Below, piece after piece: positions 17,998-27,921 of a DNA stretch of 51,171 nt. A model generated the notes under the pieces. The model was not told where the DNA came from. It worked only from the letters and a program-made list of their open reading frames with translations, and did no database searches. The stretch covers positions 1 to 51,171 of the forward strand of contig JAOPGA020000516.1 in the NCBI GenBank assembly GCA_026419775.2. The letters run 5' to 3'. The DNA is from Acrasis kona (Eukaryota > Heterolobosea > Eutetramitea > Acrasida > Acrasidae). The position numbers and the translations under genes were made by a program. Numbering within the stretch: position 1 is the first letter of the stretch; each line of letters opens with the position of its first letter.

Positions 17998-19606
17998 ATG
18001 CAGGCGATGGAGGTACTAAGCGAAATTGCGCTTGACAATAGCATTTGTAACGTTCAAGTCCAGGCGTCATGGAGGCTTACAAAGCAAGCAGATTTGGATA
18101 TTTCTTGCATATTGTACGGCAAAATGGGAAATCTATTGGACTGTGCGTACTATAACAACAAAGTAGTTCAAGAAGGCTCCGTGATACACCACGGGGATTC
18201 TAAAGTAGATGTTGAAGGTGTGGACGAGGCCGTCTCTGTAAATCTTTCTAGGTTGAATTTAGGTGTCAAGGCATTAGTTTTTGTCATAAACTGCACCAAA
18301 CAATCGGATTTTAGCGCAGTGGAAGCACTGACTCTATCATTTGCTTGTGCTGAAAACAACACCAAGTTGGTAATAGAAGATCCAGATTGTGTTAGCAACC
18401 ACAAAGGTTTAATAATGTGCATTTTGCACAGACCTGATGACCTTAATCCAACTTTATGGAAGCTCGTTCCAATAAAGAGAAAAACTGATAAGGGTCATAA
18501 TTTCCTGGAGGTAGTTCCAGACGTGCGTGATGCACTACGTGACTATAATATTGTAGATGCAGTACTTCTAGAGGAAGGAGCAACCCTTGGTAAAAAGTCC
18601 TTTGATTTATCAAAAGGTGAATTTTTTGATCTAATAGATTGTTCCTCCATTAGTTTTTGTTTGGGGTGGGATGCAGGTTGTGATCTGGACGCGTCGGTTG
18701 CTTATTTTGATAAAGATAATGCCTGCTTAGATACACCGGTTTACTTTTCAAATACATTAGCTTTAAATGGTGCCATTGTTCATAACGGTGACAATGTAAC
18801 AGGCGAAGGCGAAGGAGACGATGAGGTTATTGATATAAAGTTGAATAGCCTTCCTTCTAAAGTTTATTCCTTGGTTGCTTTGATAAACGTTTTTTCTGGT
18901 GGCTCCTTCCGAAATGTTAAAAATGCTTTTGTAAGGATAGTTGACCGTGGCACAAAGAGGCAGATATGCAGGTATATGTTGACCGATGCAGATCTAAACG
19001 CCACCGCATATATTATGTGTCGTGTATATAGACATCAAGGTATCGACGGCGAATCATTATGGAGAGTTAAGGCAATGGGAGATTCCGCAACTGGCAGATC
19101 GTGCAGAGAAACAATAGAGACTTTCTATAGAACAGAATATACTAAAATAGTAGTGCGCCAAATTGCTCATCACAACATTTACATTTCGGAAGGTAGAAAT
19201 TTAATAGCAAAAGGTATTTTTATCCATCCTGTGCGAAACTCAACTTTTAATAGATAAAAACGGAACAAGTGACCCATACTTTGTTGTTAAAATTAACGGA
19301 GAAAAAAAAAGAAGGTGTGATTCAGTGAAAAAAACACTCAATCCAAAATGGACTTACCCACGTTTCGAAGAGAAGGAATGTTCCATGACGGTTGAAGTAT
19401 GGGATAAGGACTTGCTTATAGATGACTTTATGGGATGTGTTCACATTCCTTTACCTAATGCTCCATATAACATTGACCAATGGTTTGAATTGCAAAAGAG
19501 GACTAATAAAGACGAAGTGTCTGGAGAAGTACACATTAACATTGAAACCGTGATGATAGATGATCTGAAAGATGTTACCCTAAAGCATTTTTTGTTGGAT
19601 TGGTAA
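17998..19606 (+). CDS. Tandem TerD-domain protein with C-terminal C2 domain
   Basis: Exon 1 is 17998-19213, a 40-nt GT-AG intron occupies 19214-19253, and exon 2 is 19254-19606, giving 522 residues. Two TerD-like repeats carry the typical acidic Ca2+-binding signature: TKQADLDISCILYG and HHGDSKVDVEGVDEAVSVNL in the first, WDAGCDLDASVAYFDKD and HNGDNVTGEGEGDDEVIDI in the second. The intron join rebuilds a C2 domain (LIAKDKNGTSDPYFVV, TLNPKWTY, VEVWDKDLLIDDFMG), a Ca2+-dependent phospholipid-binding module with the calcium Asp residues in place. TerD proteins occur in bacterial tellurite-resistance operons and in Dictyostelium cAMP-binding proteins; a Ca2+-sensing membrane-associated role is inferred. 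Confidence 0.85.
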
Positions 19607-19843
19607 CAATTCTTGTTGGTAAACTCGGAAAAACTTTTTAAAAACTCTCTTTTTTCAAGTTATATTTAAAGTAAACAGATCCATTTTGTAAAACTTTCTA
19701 TTGTGAGATTTTATATTAATAAAACCAAGCTTTATCCCTTTATAGAATTTAAAGATTTCATTTACAACAATAATTTTGATTTAATTTAACAACGATGGCC
19801 AAATTTTTACACCGTTACCCACCAAACACAAACAAAGAACAAC

Positions 19844-20422
19844 ATGTCTAAGCTCACCATCGCAATTTTATTCTCTCATCGCAGTGTTAATTGCCAGGAG
19901 GCAAAAAGCCACACGAATGAGAACTTACTCCAGAGGCCGTTGATTTGATCGTTCAAGAGGTTTCTCTACAACATAACGAAACAGTCACTATAGTTGAAGT
20001 TGTTTCCGTTCACTACCAAGTCGTCGCAGGAAAGATTTATCACATGAAGTTGAAGATTTCTAGATCAACCACTGGAGTATACGAGCTCGATGCCATGGTT
20101 GTTCACGAATTGAAGGGGGAAATGGAAATCTTACAAATCAAGGAACACCATCAAGAAGGTGGACACCACAAACATGAGGAAATGTCGACAGATATGAGAA
20201 GAGCAATGAACCATAAGATTTTTGAGCTCCAAGCACGGTGAGGTCATGAAGATTGTCAAGATTGTTTCCGTCCACAGTCAAATTGTTGACGGTACGAACT
20301 ATCACTTTGTTTTACAAATTGACGGAGCAAAACACGATTTGCACGAAGCCACAGTTGTTGTTCACCATGATTTAGATGATGCTATGGAAGTTATGATCGT
20401 CAAGATTCAACGTGAACAATAA
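19844..20422 (+). pseudogene. Tandem cystatin-like protease inhibitor gene, frame-broken
   Basis: A signal-peptide-like start (MSKLTIAILF at 19844) runs into a frame change, then GGKKPHE, an in-frame TGA at 19918-19920, and ELTPEAVDLIVQEVS. Next comes a first cystatin core with the inhibitory motif QVVAG (VVSVHYQVVAGKIYHMKL). After about 20220 a second core in another frame reads VSVHSQIVDGTNYHFVLQI. Cystatins block papain-like cysteine proteases through the GG and QxVxG elements, both visible here. Three frame changes plus a stop make a pseudogene likely, unless the assembly is poor here. Confidence 0.65.
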
Positions 20423-20629
20423 TCAACAAACAAATTTTAATTTAATTCCAGTACAGTTAGTTAAAGTATTCCTCATAGCCTCTAAACTTGTTACTGCTTC
20501 GGAGTTGGTGGCACCAATATCCATAACGATTCCTATGGCATCTCATTAGCTTCAATCCGAGTTCTTTGAAAATGTAAGGGTTAATGTAATATTCAAGAAC
20601 TAAATTGGAGGGATTTCTTATTAAATCTT

Positions 20630-21374
20630 TTAAATCGTGTTAGATGTAAAATAATTTGAGGAGTTACCAATAGTGGCCTTTCCTAAATAAAAGTAGGAAT
20701 AGAAATCGTCATCAGAAAGATATGATAAGATTATTTGTTGGATTTCCTTCGGAAGGTCCAGTTTGTCGCAACAAAAAAGGAAGTTATACTTTGAAGTATC
20801 ATTTCTACTCTTTCTCGATATAAAGGTGTGAAATTTTGAAGCAACATGATGATGCTGAATATTAAAGTTTGTATTCACTGTTTGTATTGACGTTGTTGAG
20901 CATATATGTGGAGATTCGTCAGCAGTACTGTTTGTTAGGGTACTAAAATATAATGCAGTTTTAGACCCATCTGAAAAGTTGGATTTTGTATTGAAAAACA
21001 ATCTTACCTGTAAACCTAACAGTGGAATATATCATATCGTTACTTCGTTTCTCTTTTAAATATAAAAGCTCATCTATTGATTTTAATACGCCAATGATAT
21101 CTGTATAGCTGTAAGACTCTTTTCTTTCTATCTTTTGTTCAAACTCTACCGCTAGATCCTTTGCTATTTTTGTTGGAGCTTCCTCTTCTTCTGTGTCATC
21201 GGGTAGAGGGTCATTACTACCTTGCTCACACTGGGCTTTCTTTAGAGCCTTCTCTAATTGTGCCTTTAAACGAAGTTTCTTTTATATTTATTATAGAGCA
21301 GATCAAATCATACAATCAACCTTGCAATCAATGCCACGCTTTTTCAACTCTCGTTTCAACTCCTGCACTTTCAT
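20630..21374 (-). CDS. SAP-like plus F-box-like protein, two tiny introns
   Basis: Exons on the minus strand are 21374-21321, 21278-21008 and 20970-20630, with introns of 42 and 37 nt, giving 221 residues. The N-terminus (VQELKRELKKRGIDCKKLRLKAQLEKAL) fits a SAP-type helix-extension-helix that binds DNA or protein; intron 1 falls inside it and its donor (GTTGAT) is weak. An acidic stretch (DDTEEEE) follows. Near the C-terminus, LDLPKEIQQIILSYLSDDDFYSYFYLG resembles an F-box. The splice model is supported because both joins keep the frame and intron 2 has a standard GTAAG donor. A combined SAP/F-box adaptor is inferred. Confidence 0.6.
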
Positions 21375-21754
21375 CCTTTGAGTGTTACAACGGGAAATGG
21401 AGTCAACCATACATCGTAGAGTATTCGACATAACATAAGATTAGTGGAAGTAACTATGCGCTGGCCCAACGGGACGGCTATAAGACCCTATATACCACCT
21501 GTCTGTGTTGTACTCAAGAAAGAAGATGCTTGGAGATGCTTGGCGTCGTTTCCAATATGAGAGGCTAAAAATGAAAGAACTTTGGGCATTACAATTTTTG
21601 GCTCATGATTTTGTTGCCGATTTTGATATCATTAATTAATGACATCAGCACTTCATAAGATGGCGAGTTCGCAACATTACATTACAAAAAACAATGTGAC
21701 TGTTAATTTCACGACTTTATTACAGAAGTTGTTAAATGTTTTTTAGGTAGAAAT
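21375..21754. other. Intergenic, no gene
   Basis: This contains one member (about 21455-21475, minus orientation) of a small dispersed motif GCCGTCCCGTTGGGCCAGC, also seen near 1237 and 41879. Confidence 0.35.
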
Positions 21755-22408
21755 TCATTTGATAAATGGTATAAAGGTTGGTGTTCTGGCGCGGTAATCT
21801 TCATACTGTTTTCCAAAGAGAGTACGAATGAGGACTTCTTCCTCGTGTGGGATTCGGTCATAAAAGAAGTACCATGCCCAACCAAGGAATAAAACAAAAC
21901 AAATTGGGTTCATGAGAATTAGTTGCGTAGCTGGCGCCCAAATAAACCAACCCAAGTAGCCAGGGTGGCGTATATACCTTATTTCGTCAATAATTTAGAA
22001 TAATGTAACTTACTTATAAATTCCATCTGTTACCAGCTTGTGTTGTTGCCTCTTCTCATATTGAATTTGATGGGTAAACGAGGCCTTCGCCGTTATCATT
22101 CCTACTTTTCTAATCAATTCTCCAACAATGACCAGAATTATACCCATATAATGGAATAGTTGGTGTTGTTTCAAGTTGGGGAACAGCCACGACTCAAGAA
22201 TAAATTCCAGTACGGCCACACTATTTTTAATAAAGTTCAGTCTCCACAATTTTTACCTCATTGCAATTCTGTACTCTCTTTCGAAGCAGAATGAAGAGAA
22301 ACCAAACTCTTCGCGATTATATATGTATTGTATGGCAGCTTCAGAGAGGTGGAACATCACAACCAGTATTAGAAAGGTTCCGAGAACTCCAACATCAACG
22401 CCAAGCAT
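21755..22408 (-). CDS. ICMT: Protein-S-isoprenylcysteine O-methyltransferase
   Basis: Minus-strand exons are 22408-22257, 22220-22014 and 21977-21755, with two 36-nt GT-AG introns; the product is 193 residues. ICMT is an ER-membrane enzyme that uses S-adenosylmethionine to methylate the C-terminal prenylcysteine of CaaX proteins such as Ras and Rho GTPases. Signature sequence after splicing: YEKRQQHKLVTDGIYKYIRHPGY (SAM/substrate site), GWFIWAPATQLILMNPICF, and RIPHEEEVLIRTLFGKQYEDY with the conserved EE pair, ending PFIK. Hydrophobic helices flank these motifs. It is near the minimal length for the family. Intron joins fall inside conserved motifs and restore them exactly. Confidence 0.93.
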
Positions 22409-22436
22409 TTTGATGTATTTAGTAAAGGTCAACTAA

Positions 22437-23392
22437 TAAAACAATCAAGCGTCAAACATTAATTTAAAATTCAGACACACTGGGAGATTAACTTTACATT
22501 ATTTATATTCACACTTTCAAATCAACCAGTAAGTAACAAAAATTGTCCACCAAGTTTGACCTGATCTAAAGTAAAAAAGATCGATTAAGTCCTCTATATA
22601 TACAATATCTCTAACAAGGAGCGCAATTTCAACAATTAAGAGTGTGTGGTGGCTACAAGAACGTAATCGAGACAAATTCTGAGCAGGTCCAAAGACACTT
22701 ATAGTATTATCAGAAAACTTTAACTACATGTTGTTTATAATGTGAGCGATAGTTACATACATAATTATATAAAATATCTAGTCTTTCTGCTGATGTATTC
22801 CAACCTCTGAAAATGCATCATCATNATAGCNGCGAAGAGGTTTATTCTTCTTGCTGAACGGTGGTGTACTTTCATGGCAACAACCCAGTTGNTACCAAGN
22901 GCAGGTAGCCCTTCTCTTAATTTCTTCCTNCTCAGCCTTCCCGCTATCTGGTTCTCCTTTCTATAGACAAAAATCTGTCCCAATAACCCGAAACACTCCG
23001 TTACTTCAAATATCCAAGCCACTAAGTTTACTGTAGCTGCTAGAACTTCTTGTTTATTTATTTTTCAGATTTTTTATAAAGTTCCTTAATATCTGTGTTA
23101 TATATCTTTCAAAATTTAATTTAAATATAAATAATATATTTTTTAAATAAATATTATAAATATATAAATAATATATATTATTATATAAATATCCATACAT
23201 AAACTAGGACCTCAATTTTTTAATCATGGTACAAATGTCATACGCAAATAATTATGTAAATAATTAATTTATGTTTTGGAATAATTCCCACCCCGTTTCA
23301 CACCGCAATTAAAAATAAATGAGGACTAAAAATATTTTATACTCTTTCATTTCGGGCCCTCAATTTGTAAAACAAACTTTTTCAAATTGATA
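22437..23392. other. AT-rich intergenic region with ambiguous bases
   Basis: No supported gene is present. Several N bases (22825-22930) lie in a segment whose open frames on both strands look like chance. 23090-23280 is very AT-rich (ATAAATA-type simple sequence). Confidence 0.45.
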
Positions 23393-23702
23393 TCAACTTG
23401 ATGCAAGGTTGTTTACAGATGCACTCATCAAAATATGTAGAGATAAGGTAGCAAGCTTTTTAACAGCCTCTTTGTCCTTGGTTGCAGCAACAAATATCGC
23501 TGAGATACTCCAAGTACCTTTGGCTTTTGTGGCCAATCAGTTTTTGAATGATAGTGCCAAATTCATCTTCTTCATACTTGTTCCTATTATCAAATAAAAC
23601 TTCAAGAGACTTTATTATGTTTTTGTATGACGTCTCTTTCGTTGGCTTTTTGATCACTGTTTTTTTTGGTGCTTTGTTCTGCTTTTTCGACCCACGAGGC
23701 AT
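23393..23702 (-). CDS. Small basic protein of unknown function, one frame break
   Basis: Starting at ATG 23702, the N-terminus is very basic (MPRGSKKQNKAPKKTVIKKP), followed by a helical region (NIIKSLEVLFDNRNKYEEDEFGTIIQKL). The annotated frame ends in a Cys-rich tail near 23460, but adding one T to the TTT near 23490 would give a natural continuation (IFVAATKDKEAVKKLATLSL) to a TGA at 23395-23393. I favour an assembly error over a short protein. No family recognised; the basic start could target the nucleus or nucleolus. Confidence 0.4.
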
Positions 23703-24457
23703 GTTGTGTGTTTTGTAATCCTGTTACAAAACAAACATCAGATTAAGCAATAATTTGACATCGCAACACAAACATTGTACTTCACGACTATATCCTACAC
23801 TCTTTGGTGCAGATATTAATATTTTTGCGGAAGGAGAATAAACAAATAAATAGCGCTTTTGGCGACAGAAGGTTTGTTAGTGAATACATGGTGGGACTAC
23901 CGATTATAATAGAGGGCATACAACATTTCATTTAATTATAAAATGAAAAGAAAAGTGTATCGGAACATAGGACTGCTAGGTACTGCCACATAACATTCAG
24001 TTTTGATTGAAAATTCTACAGCCAATCACCGCTACCAATATTAAATGGAGTATCAATTAAGATGATGGATATCTTACTCAACACTGGACCTGGACAGACT
24101 TAATAATAGAATTTTGTTTAAACTCTATAACAATTCTCTCAATTGTTAAAGTCAGGAACGCAGTGTACTTTGGAGCCACTTCTGAGTAAGTAATTATGAG
24201 GTGCCTCCTTCAGCATTGGTATATGGCGGACAGTGGGGAGCTGGTGGTGAGCATCCATTCAAGAATTAAATTGAACCTCATTCCAATGGTCTGGAACAAG
24301 CGAAATTTAATAAAAATAAAATAAAATATATAAATGTTATTTATTCTTATGTTTTGTTGTATGTGTTAAAGGGTCCTTGTGAGAATGCTTGTGGTTACAA
24401 AAGGTACCCTAGCTTATTGTCTTTCATTTGGTGGTAATTCAATGATTGCTAGCAATG
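23703..24457. other. Intergenic, about 750 bp, nothing recognised
   Basis: AT-rich; no coding frame or RNA gene that I can support. Confidence 0.4.
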
Positions 24458-24822
24458 TTATTTGGGTGTATTGTATTTCTTACTGAGGTAACTTGGCCAC
24501 ATTCGCCATTTTAATGATTTGAATGGACTTACTCCATCTGTGTTAAAGGTAAATGAATACCCGTCCTTTTCTTTTATAACGGGGTTGGCAATTGTTTGGT
24601 ATACCTCTCCGTCATATAGATCTTGTATTAAATCAAGCTTTTCTTTATAGATGGCGCAAAAAGATACACTAAGGCTTCTCTGGACTCCCATAGCTTTAAA
24701 TAAGGCCTTTTATCGGGACCGAATGAGCAGTGGTAAAGGCCAGGTTTATCCAATTCCTCGTCGTAACATTGGAGATACTCTTTTTCTAACTCCTTCAGGT
24801 CTTTATATGGCCTTCCAAGCAT
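24458..24822 (-). pseudogene. Degraded transposase-like fragment
   Basis: Two overlapping minus-strand frames carry pieces of one protein. The second (to 24458) contains VYQTIANPVIKEKDGYSF followed by NTDGVSPFKSLKWRMWP, close in pattern to the (F/Y)NTDG(V)xxFxSSxxSxWP motif of transposase-domain proteins found in cnidarian, oomycete and protist transposons. The first starts at ATG 24822 (MLGRPYKDLKELEKEY). The catalytic core is absent. Assignment rests on that one motif. Confidence 0.4.
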
Positions 24823-25056
24823 ATTACACCCTCAATGTTACTTAAGGCCTAGCTCAAAGAAATTTCGGATCTCATTAGCAACAGCATTCAAATATTTCAC
24901 AACCCTTTCAGAGAAATAGTACCCGTCGTCTACTTTAATCCAGATTGAAGAAAACTTGCAGAATTGCATCAGATTAGATAGTTGTAACTCAACATCATCC
25001 AGCTGTAACCTTTAATCAATATACAACAAGATGTTGATATGCATCCTCTTAACAAA

Positions 25057-25660
25057 TTAATTGCCCGCAGAGTCTCTCCATTGTTTGAGTGTATTATACA
25101 CTGAGTGTATGTCTTGAATGCTGTGCAGTTCCACATAGATATGGACCGCACTGAAGTTGTTGTTGAACAAACTAATCAGAGTTGTCAGCTGGGTAGCTAG
25201 CACGAAGAATCTGAAGAAATCCTTCACCGACTTCATGGTCTTGTTTCTTAGTTGGTAGAGCCCCATCTTCTGGAACTCTGGGTATCTGAGCGGCTCTTTT
25301 GAGAAGAGGTATGCTTTGTTCTTGTGAATGGTGATACTACTAGGAACACTTGTCATGTCTTTGTTTGTTAGAACTTGGAAGAGAGGAGTTGTAGTTTGAA
25401 CAGCTTTTATAGTGCTAGTATCTGTTAGATAAATATTCCTCATTAATAGTAGTTACCGTTCTAATACCATTTATAAACATTCTGGAGATGTTGGTTGGTT
25501 GTTCTAAATGTTCAACAGCTTCCTCTATCTTTTGGAAACAAACACTACATCCCAACATGGTACACATCACATTGGATACAAACCAGCGTAGAAGATTTGA
25601 AAAGGAAGGTTTAGATGGCCTTAGTTTACAGACAATGAACAATATTTTATCAGTGGTCAC
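25057..25660 (-). CDS. Unidentified gene, 5' end unclear, one probable intron
   Basis: A 46-nt GT-AG intron (25422-25467) joins two overlapping minus-strand frames into one: upstream KIEEAVEHLEQPTNISRMF, downstream TSTIKAVQTTTPLFQVLTN to KQWRDSAGN and a TAA at 25059-25057. No ATG lies at the left edge, so a further 5' exon or truncation is likely. I recognise no domain. It sits in a mobile-element-rich stretch next to a fragmentary plus-strand frame and may itself belong to a decayed element. Confidence 0.35.
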
Positions 25661-25729
25661 ATTGATAGAATAAAGAGTCTAAAGAAGAAGGTACTTGAGA
25701 TTTTGATAAAGTACTCCACTTTGAATGAG

Positions 25730-26278
25730 ATGATAAAAGACATTATAAAGTCTATACAGGACAAAGGAACCTACGGAGGAAGTAATGATGATGGTGGTGA
25801 TGAGCAAAATTCAGAGTCAGAATTACAGCCATCAACAATTAAAAAGGATTTGTTGGTGGATTTGATGTACGGTGCCATTAAAATTGCCAGTGCTAAAGTA
25901 ATATCATTCTCATCTCCAACAAAGGTTGAAGTTTTACTGACGTCTGTTATTAAAGAACAAAGGGACCTACCTAAACCAGATAGTTCTGGTCCAATTCTTA
26001 CTGTGGGTGTTGGCGGCTTTACTACTTGGATGCTATTCTAAATGGACTCTTTTGGTATTGTCAAATGTATTGAATTCTGGAAATTTAAATCAGGTACTGT
26101 AGTTCCTGTGGTCTTTATTAATCAATTTGAATGTCTTGGTGTTAAATCAGCAAATATGTGTCCAGTTGTAAATATAGCTAATATTATAAAGCACAACTGT
26201 TGGGTTCATGCAGATGATATTGCACAAATTCTAATAGCTAAAAACGGAGGCAAGGAGTATGTTTGTATGTTTTACTAA
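25730..26278 (+). pseudogene. Unidentified plus-strand gene with in-frame TAA
   Basis: A frame beginning at ATG 25730 (MIKDIIKSIQDKG, then an acidic Asp/Gly/Asn-rich loop) reaches TAA at 26039-26041, abutted by an ATG in the same frame that continues to TAA at 26276-26278 (VVNIANIIKHNCWVHADDIAQIL). The frame is also open upstream of 25730 with Lys-rich sequence. Both halves read as natural protein, so one gene interrupted by a stop is likely. Family unknown. Same stop-then-ATG layout as at 2734-2739. Confidence 0.35.
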
Positions 26279-26405
26279 TAAATTAATTAATTGAATTTAC
26301 TACTTTATTTTTATCATGTTTCCTGCCCATGGTAATAAATAGGATTATTGATGTAGTTATTACTAGTTGAAACCACTGATTTTAATATTTGGTAGATTTC
26401 ACCAA

Positions 26406-27921
26406 TTATTTTTGGTGAAAAACTCAAGTCAGCCGAACTCAAAAACAACAAAACTAAAAACAAATCACACAAAAGACACGAGACAAACAATGACACAAAA
26501 CACTTTCGACTTCAAAAAATCAGCCAAGGTCATCTTCCACGACTATACAGACCTGGAACTGTCACCAGTCGACATGAGGGATCTGATCAAAGGTGATCTC
26601 AACGACTCGGATGGAGAGACCATTGAAGAGATTCTGATCTCCAACATGTTCCTAACTGTAACGGTGATTTTCAAATCAAAGAAAGACCTGAAAAATGCCA
26701 TTACAAATGACCGAGTAGAGCCCAGGTTTACCTTGGTAGAGGGACAAGCAGCCAAGGATAGTATACCCGTCCTATTTAAGACAGCAGACAGCAATAGGCT
26801 CATCCAACAGAAGCTGATCATGGGAATCATCACCGACAAGGAAGTTACGGTACAATTGTATCGTGTCGAAGGACCCAAAGAAGACCAACCAGGCAAAGAA
26901 AGAGGTGTCATCATACATTTTCACAAAGACCAGGACCTATCGAGCTTCTACGATGAAGAAAAACCGACGACACATTACTTGTCGTTCTTCAACAAATACA
27001 AAGCCCATGTCGAAACCTCAAAAACATACAACGTAGCAAACAACAACGACTACGAGGTCAGATTCTTCGTAGAAGACGACCAATACGAAATGGTAACCTC
27101 CAACCAGGACCAGATCATAAAATGGTTGAAGCAAAAATTTAAATTCAAGGGCGAGACAGACAAAAAAATAAAGATTAGATCTACGGTGGAGACGTCAAAA
27201 AACGGGAAAAAGTACACGGTGGGGCGGCTCAGCCTTGAGAAGAAGGAAAATAAAGAAAAACTCGAGGGCCAAATCGTCTACAACACTGAACTAGACATAA
27301 AACTCACGTTTTGGAAAAAGAAAGTCGCCTACAACAACAGCAACAACAGCAACAACAACAACAGCAAAAACAACAACAACAACAAAGCCCACCCTATTCA
27401 CGAGGACGAGGAATTTATCCTCCTCAAAAATAGAGTGGCCGCGTTAGAGATTAGCGTGGAGGAAGTCAAGACAACTACTGCCACGACGGACTCCAAAGTC
27501 GATAGGATAGTGGACAAGATGGACGTAATTAACGATTCCTTTAAAGAACAGATGGAGAGTATCAGAGTTCTGGCTGCCCAAATGGTGACTGCGGTCAACA
27601 AGATAAACGGGCCTACCGATTCGTCGGTTGAACAGGGAAAAGGGAAGACGACATCAAAGGACGGTAGTGAACCAACTAGACCGAAGAGGAAGACTGTAGC
27701 CAACACCGACGAAGACTACGATTACAGCAGAACAGACAGCAGTAGTGATATCGAGATGGAAGAAGGCAACAAGAAGTCCAAACTCAACGATGGGTCAGGA
27801 AGGAGGAAATCTACCCGAAAATCAACCACCGTATAAATCGTCAAAGTTTCTGACGTCTCGGGCCCAGCAATAGGTAATAAACATTTTATTTTATTTTATT
27901 TTATTTTTATTTTTGGTGAAA
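26406..27921 (+). mobile_element. Full-length-looking ORF1-only retroelement with 15-bp TSD
   Basis: The element (26421-27906, 1486 bp) is bounded by the direct repeat TTATTTTTGGTGAAA (26406-26420 and 27907-27921). It has a 69-nt 5' leader, one intact ORF, a short 3' UTR with AATAAACA and a (TTTTA)n tail. The 3' half is nearly identical to the truncated copy at 3096-3838. It encodes no reverse transcriptase or endonuclease, so it must be mobilised in trans, as mammalian half-LINE (HAL1) elements are thought to be. It landed inside an open frame (see 27922-28670). Confidence 0.88.
26490..27836 (+). CDS. ORF1p-like coiled-coil protein of the retroelement
   Basis: This encodes 448 residues. The ATG at 26490 is chosen because an upstream in-frame ATG (26367) lies outside the element, beyond the TSD. 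The N-terminal 230 residues include an alpha/beta region (AKVIFHDYTDLELSP .. FLTVTVIFKSKKDLKNAI) that could be RRM-like. A basic segment follows (KNGKKYTVGRLSLEKKENK), then an Asn-rich run coded by AAC repeats, a coiled coil at about 303-375 (LLKNRVAALEISVEEV .. MESIRVLAAQMV), and a charged C-terminus with PKRKT. RNA binding plus coiled-coil oligomerisation is the general layout of LINE ORF1 proteins. No RT, endonuclease or gag knuckle is seen. The frame is fully intact. Confidence 0.75.
   Translation: MTQNTFDFKKSAKVIFHDYTDLELSPVDMRDLIKGDLNDSDGETIEEILISNMFLTVTVIFKSKKDLKNAITNDRVEPRFTLVEGQAAKDSIPVLFKTADSNRLIQQKLIMGIITDKEVTVQLYRVEGPKEDQPGKERGVIIHFHKDQDLSSFYDEEKPTTHYLSFFNKYKAHVETSKTYNVANNNDYEVRFFVEDDQYEMVTSNQDQIIKWLKQKFKFKGETDKKIKIRSTVETSKNGKKYTVGRLSLEKKENKEKLEGQIVYNTELDIKLTFWKKKVAYNNSNNSNNNNSKNNNNNKAHPIHEDEEFILLKNRVAALEISVEEVKTTTATTDSKVDRIVDKMDVINDSFKEQMESIRVLAAQMVTAVNKINGPTDSSVEQGKGKTTSKDGSEPTRPKRKTVANTDEDYDYSRTDSSSDIEMEEGNKKSKLNDGSGRRKSTRKSTTV

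Noticed and set aside
22765-23036. Open frames on both strands spanning N bases
   Set aside because: Ambiguous bases keep stops from being seen; no recognisable protein on either strand.
26367-26489. Longer N-terminus for the retroelement protein
   Set aside because: The extra codons lie across the TSD and host sequence, outside the element; the internal ATG at 26490 is the proper start.
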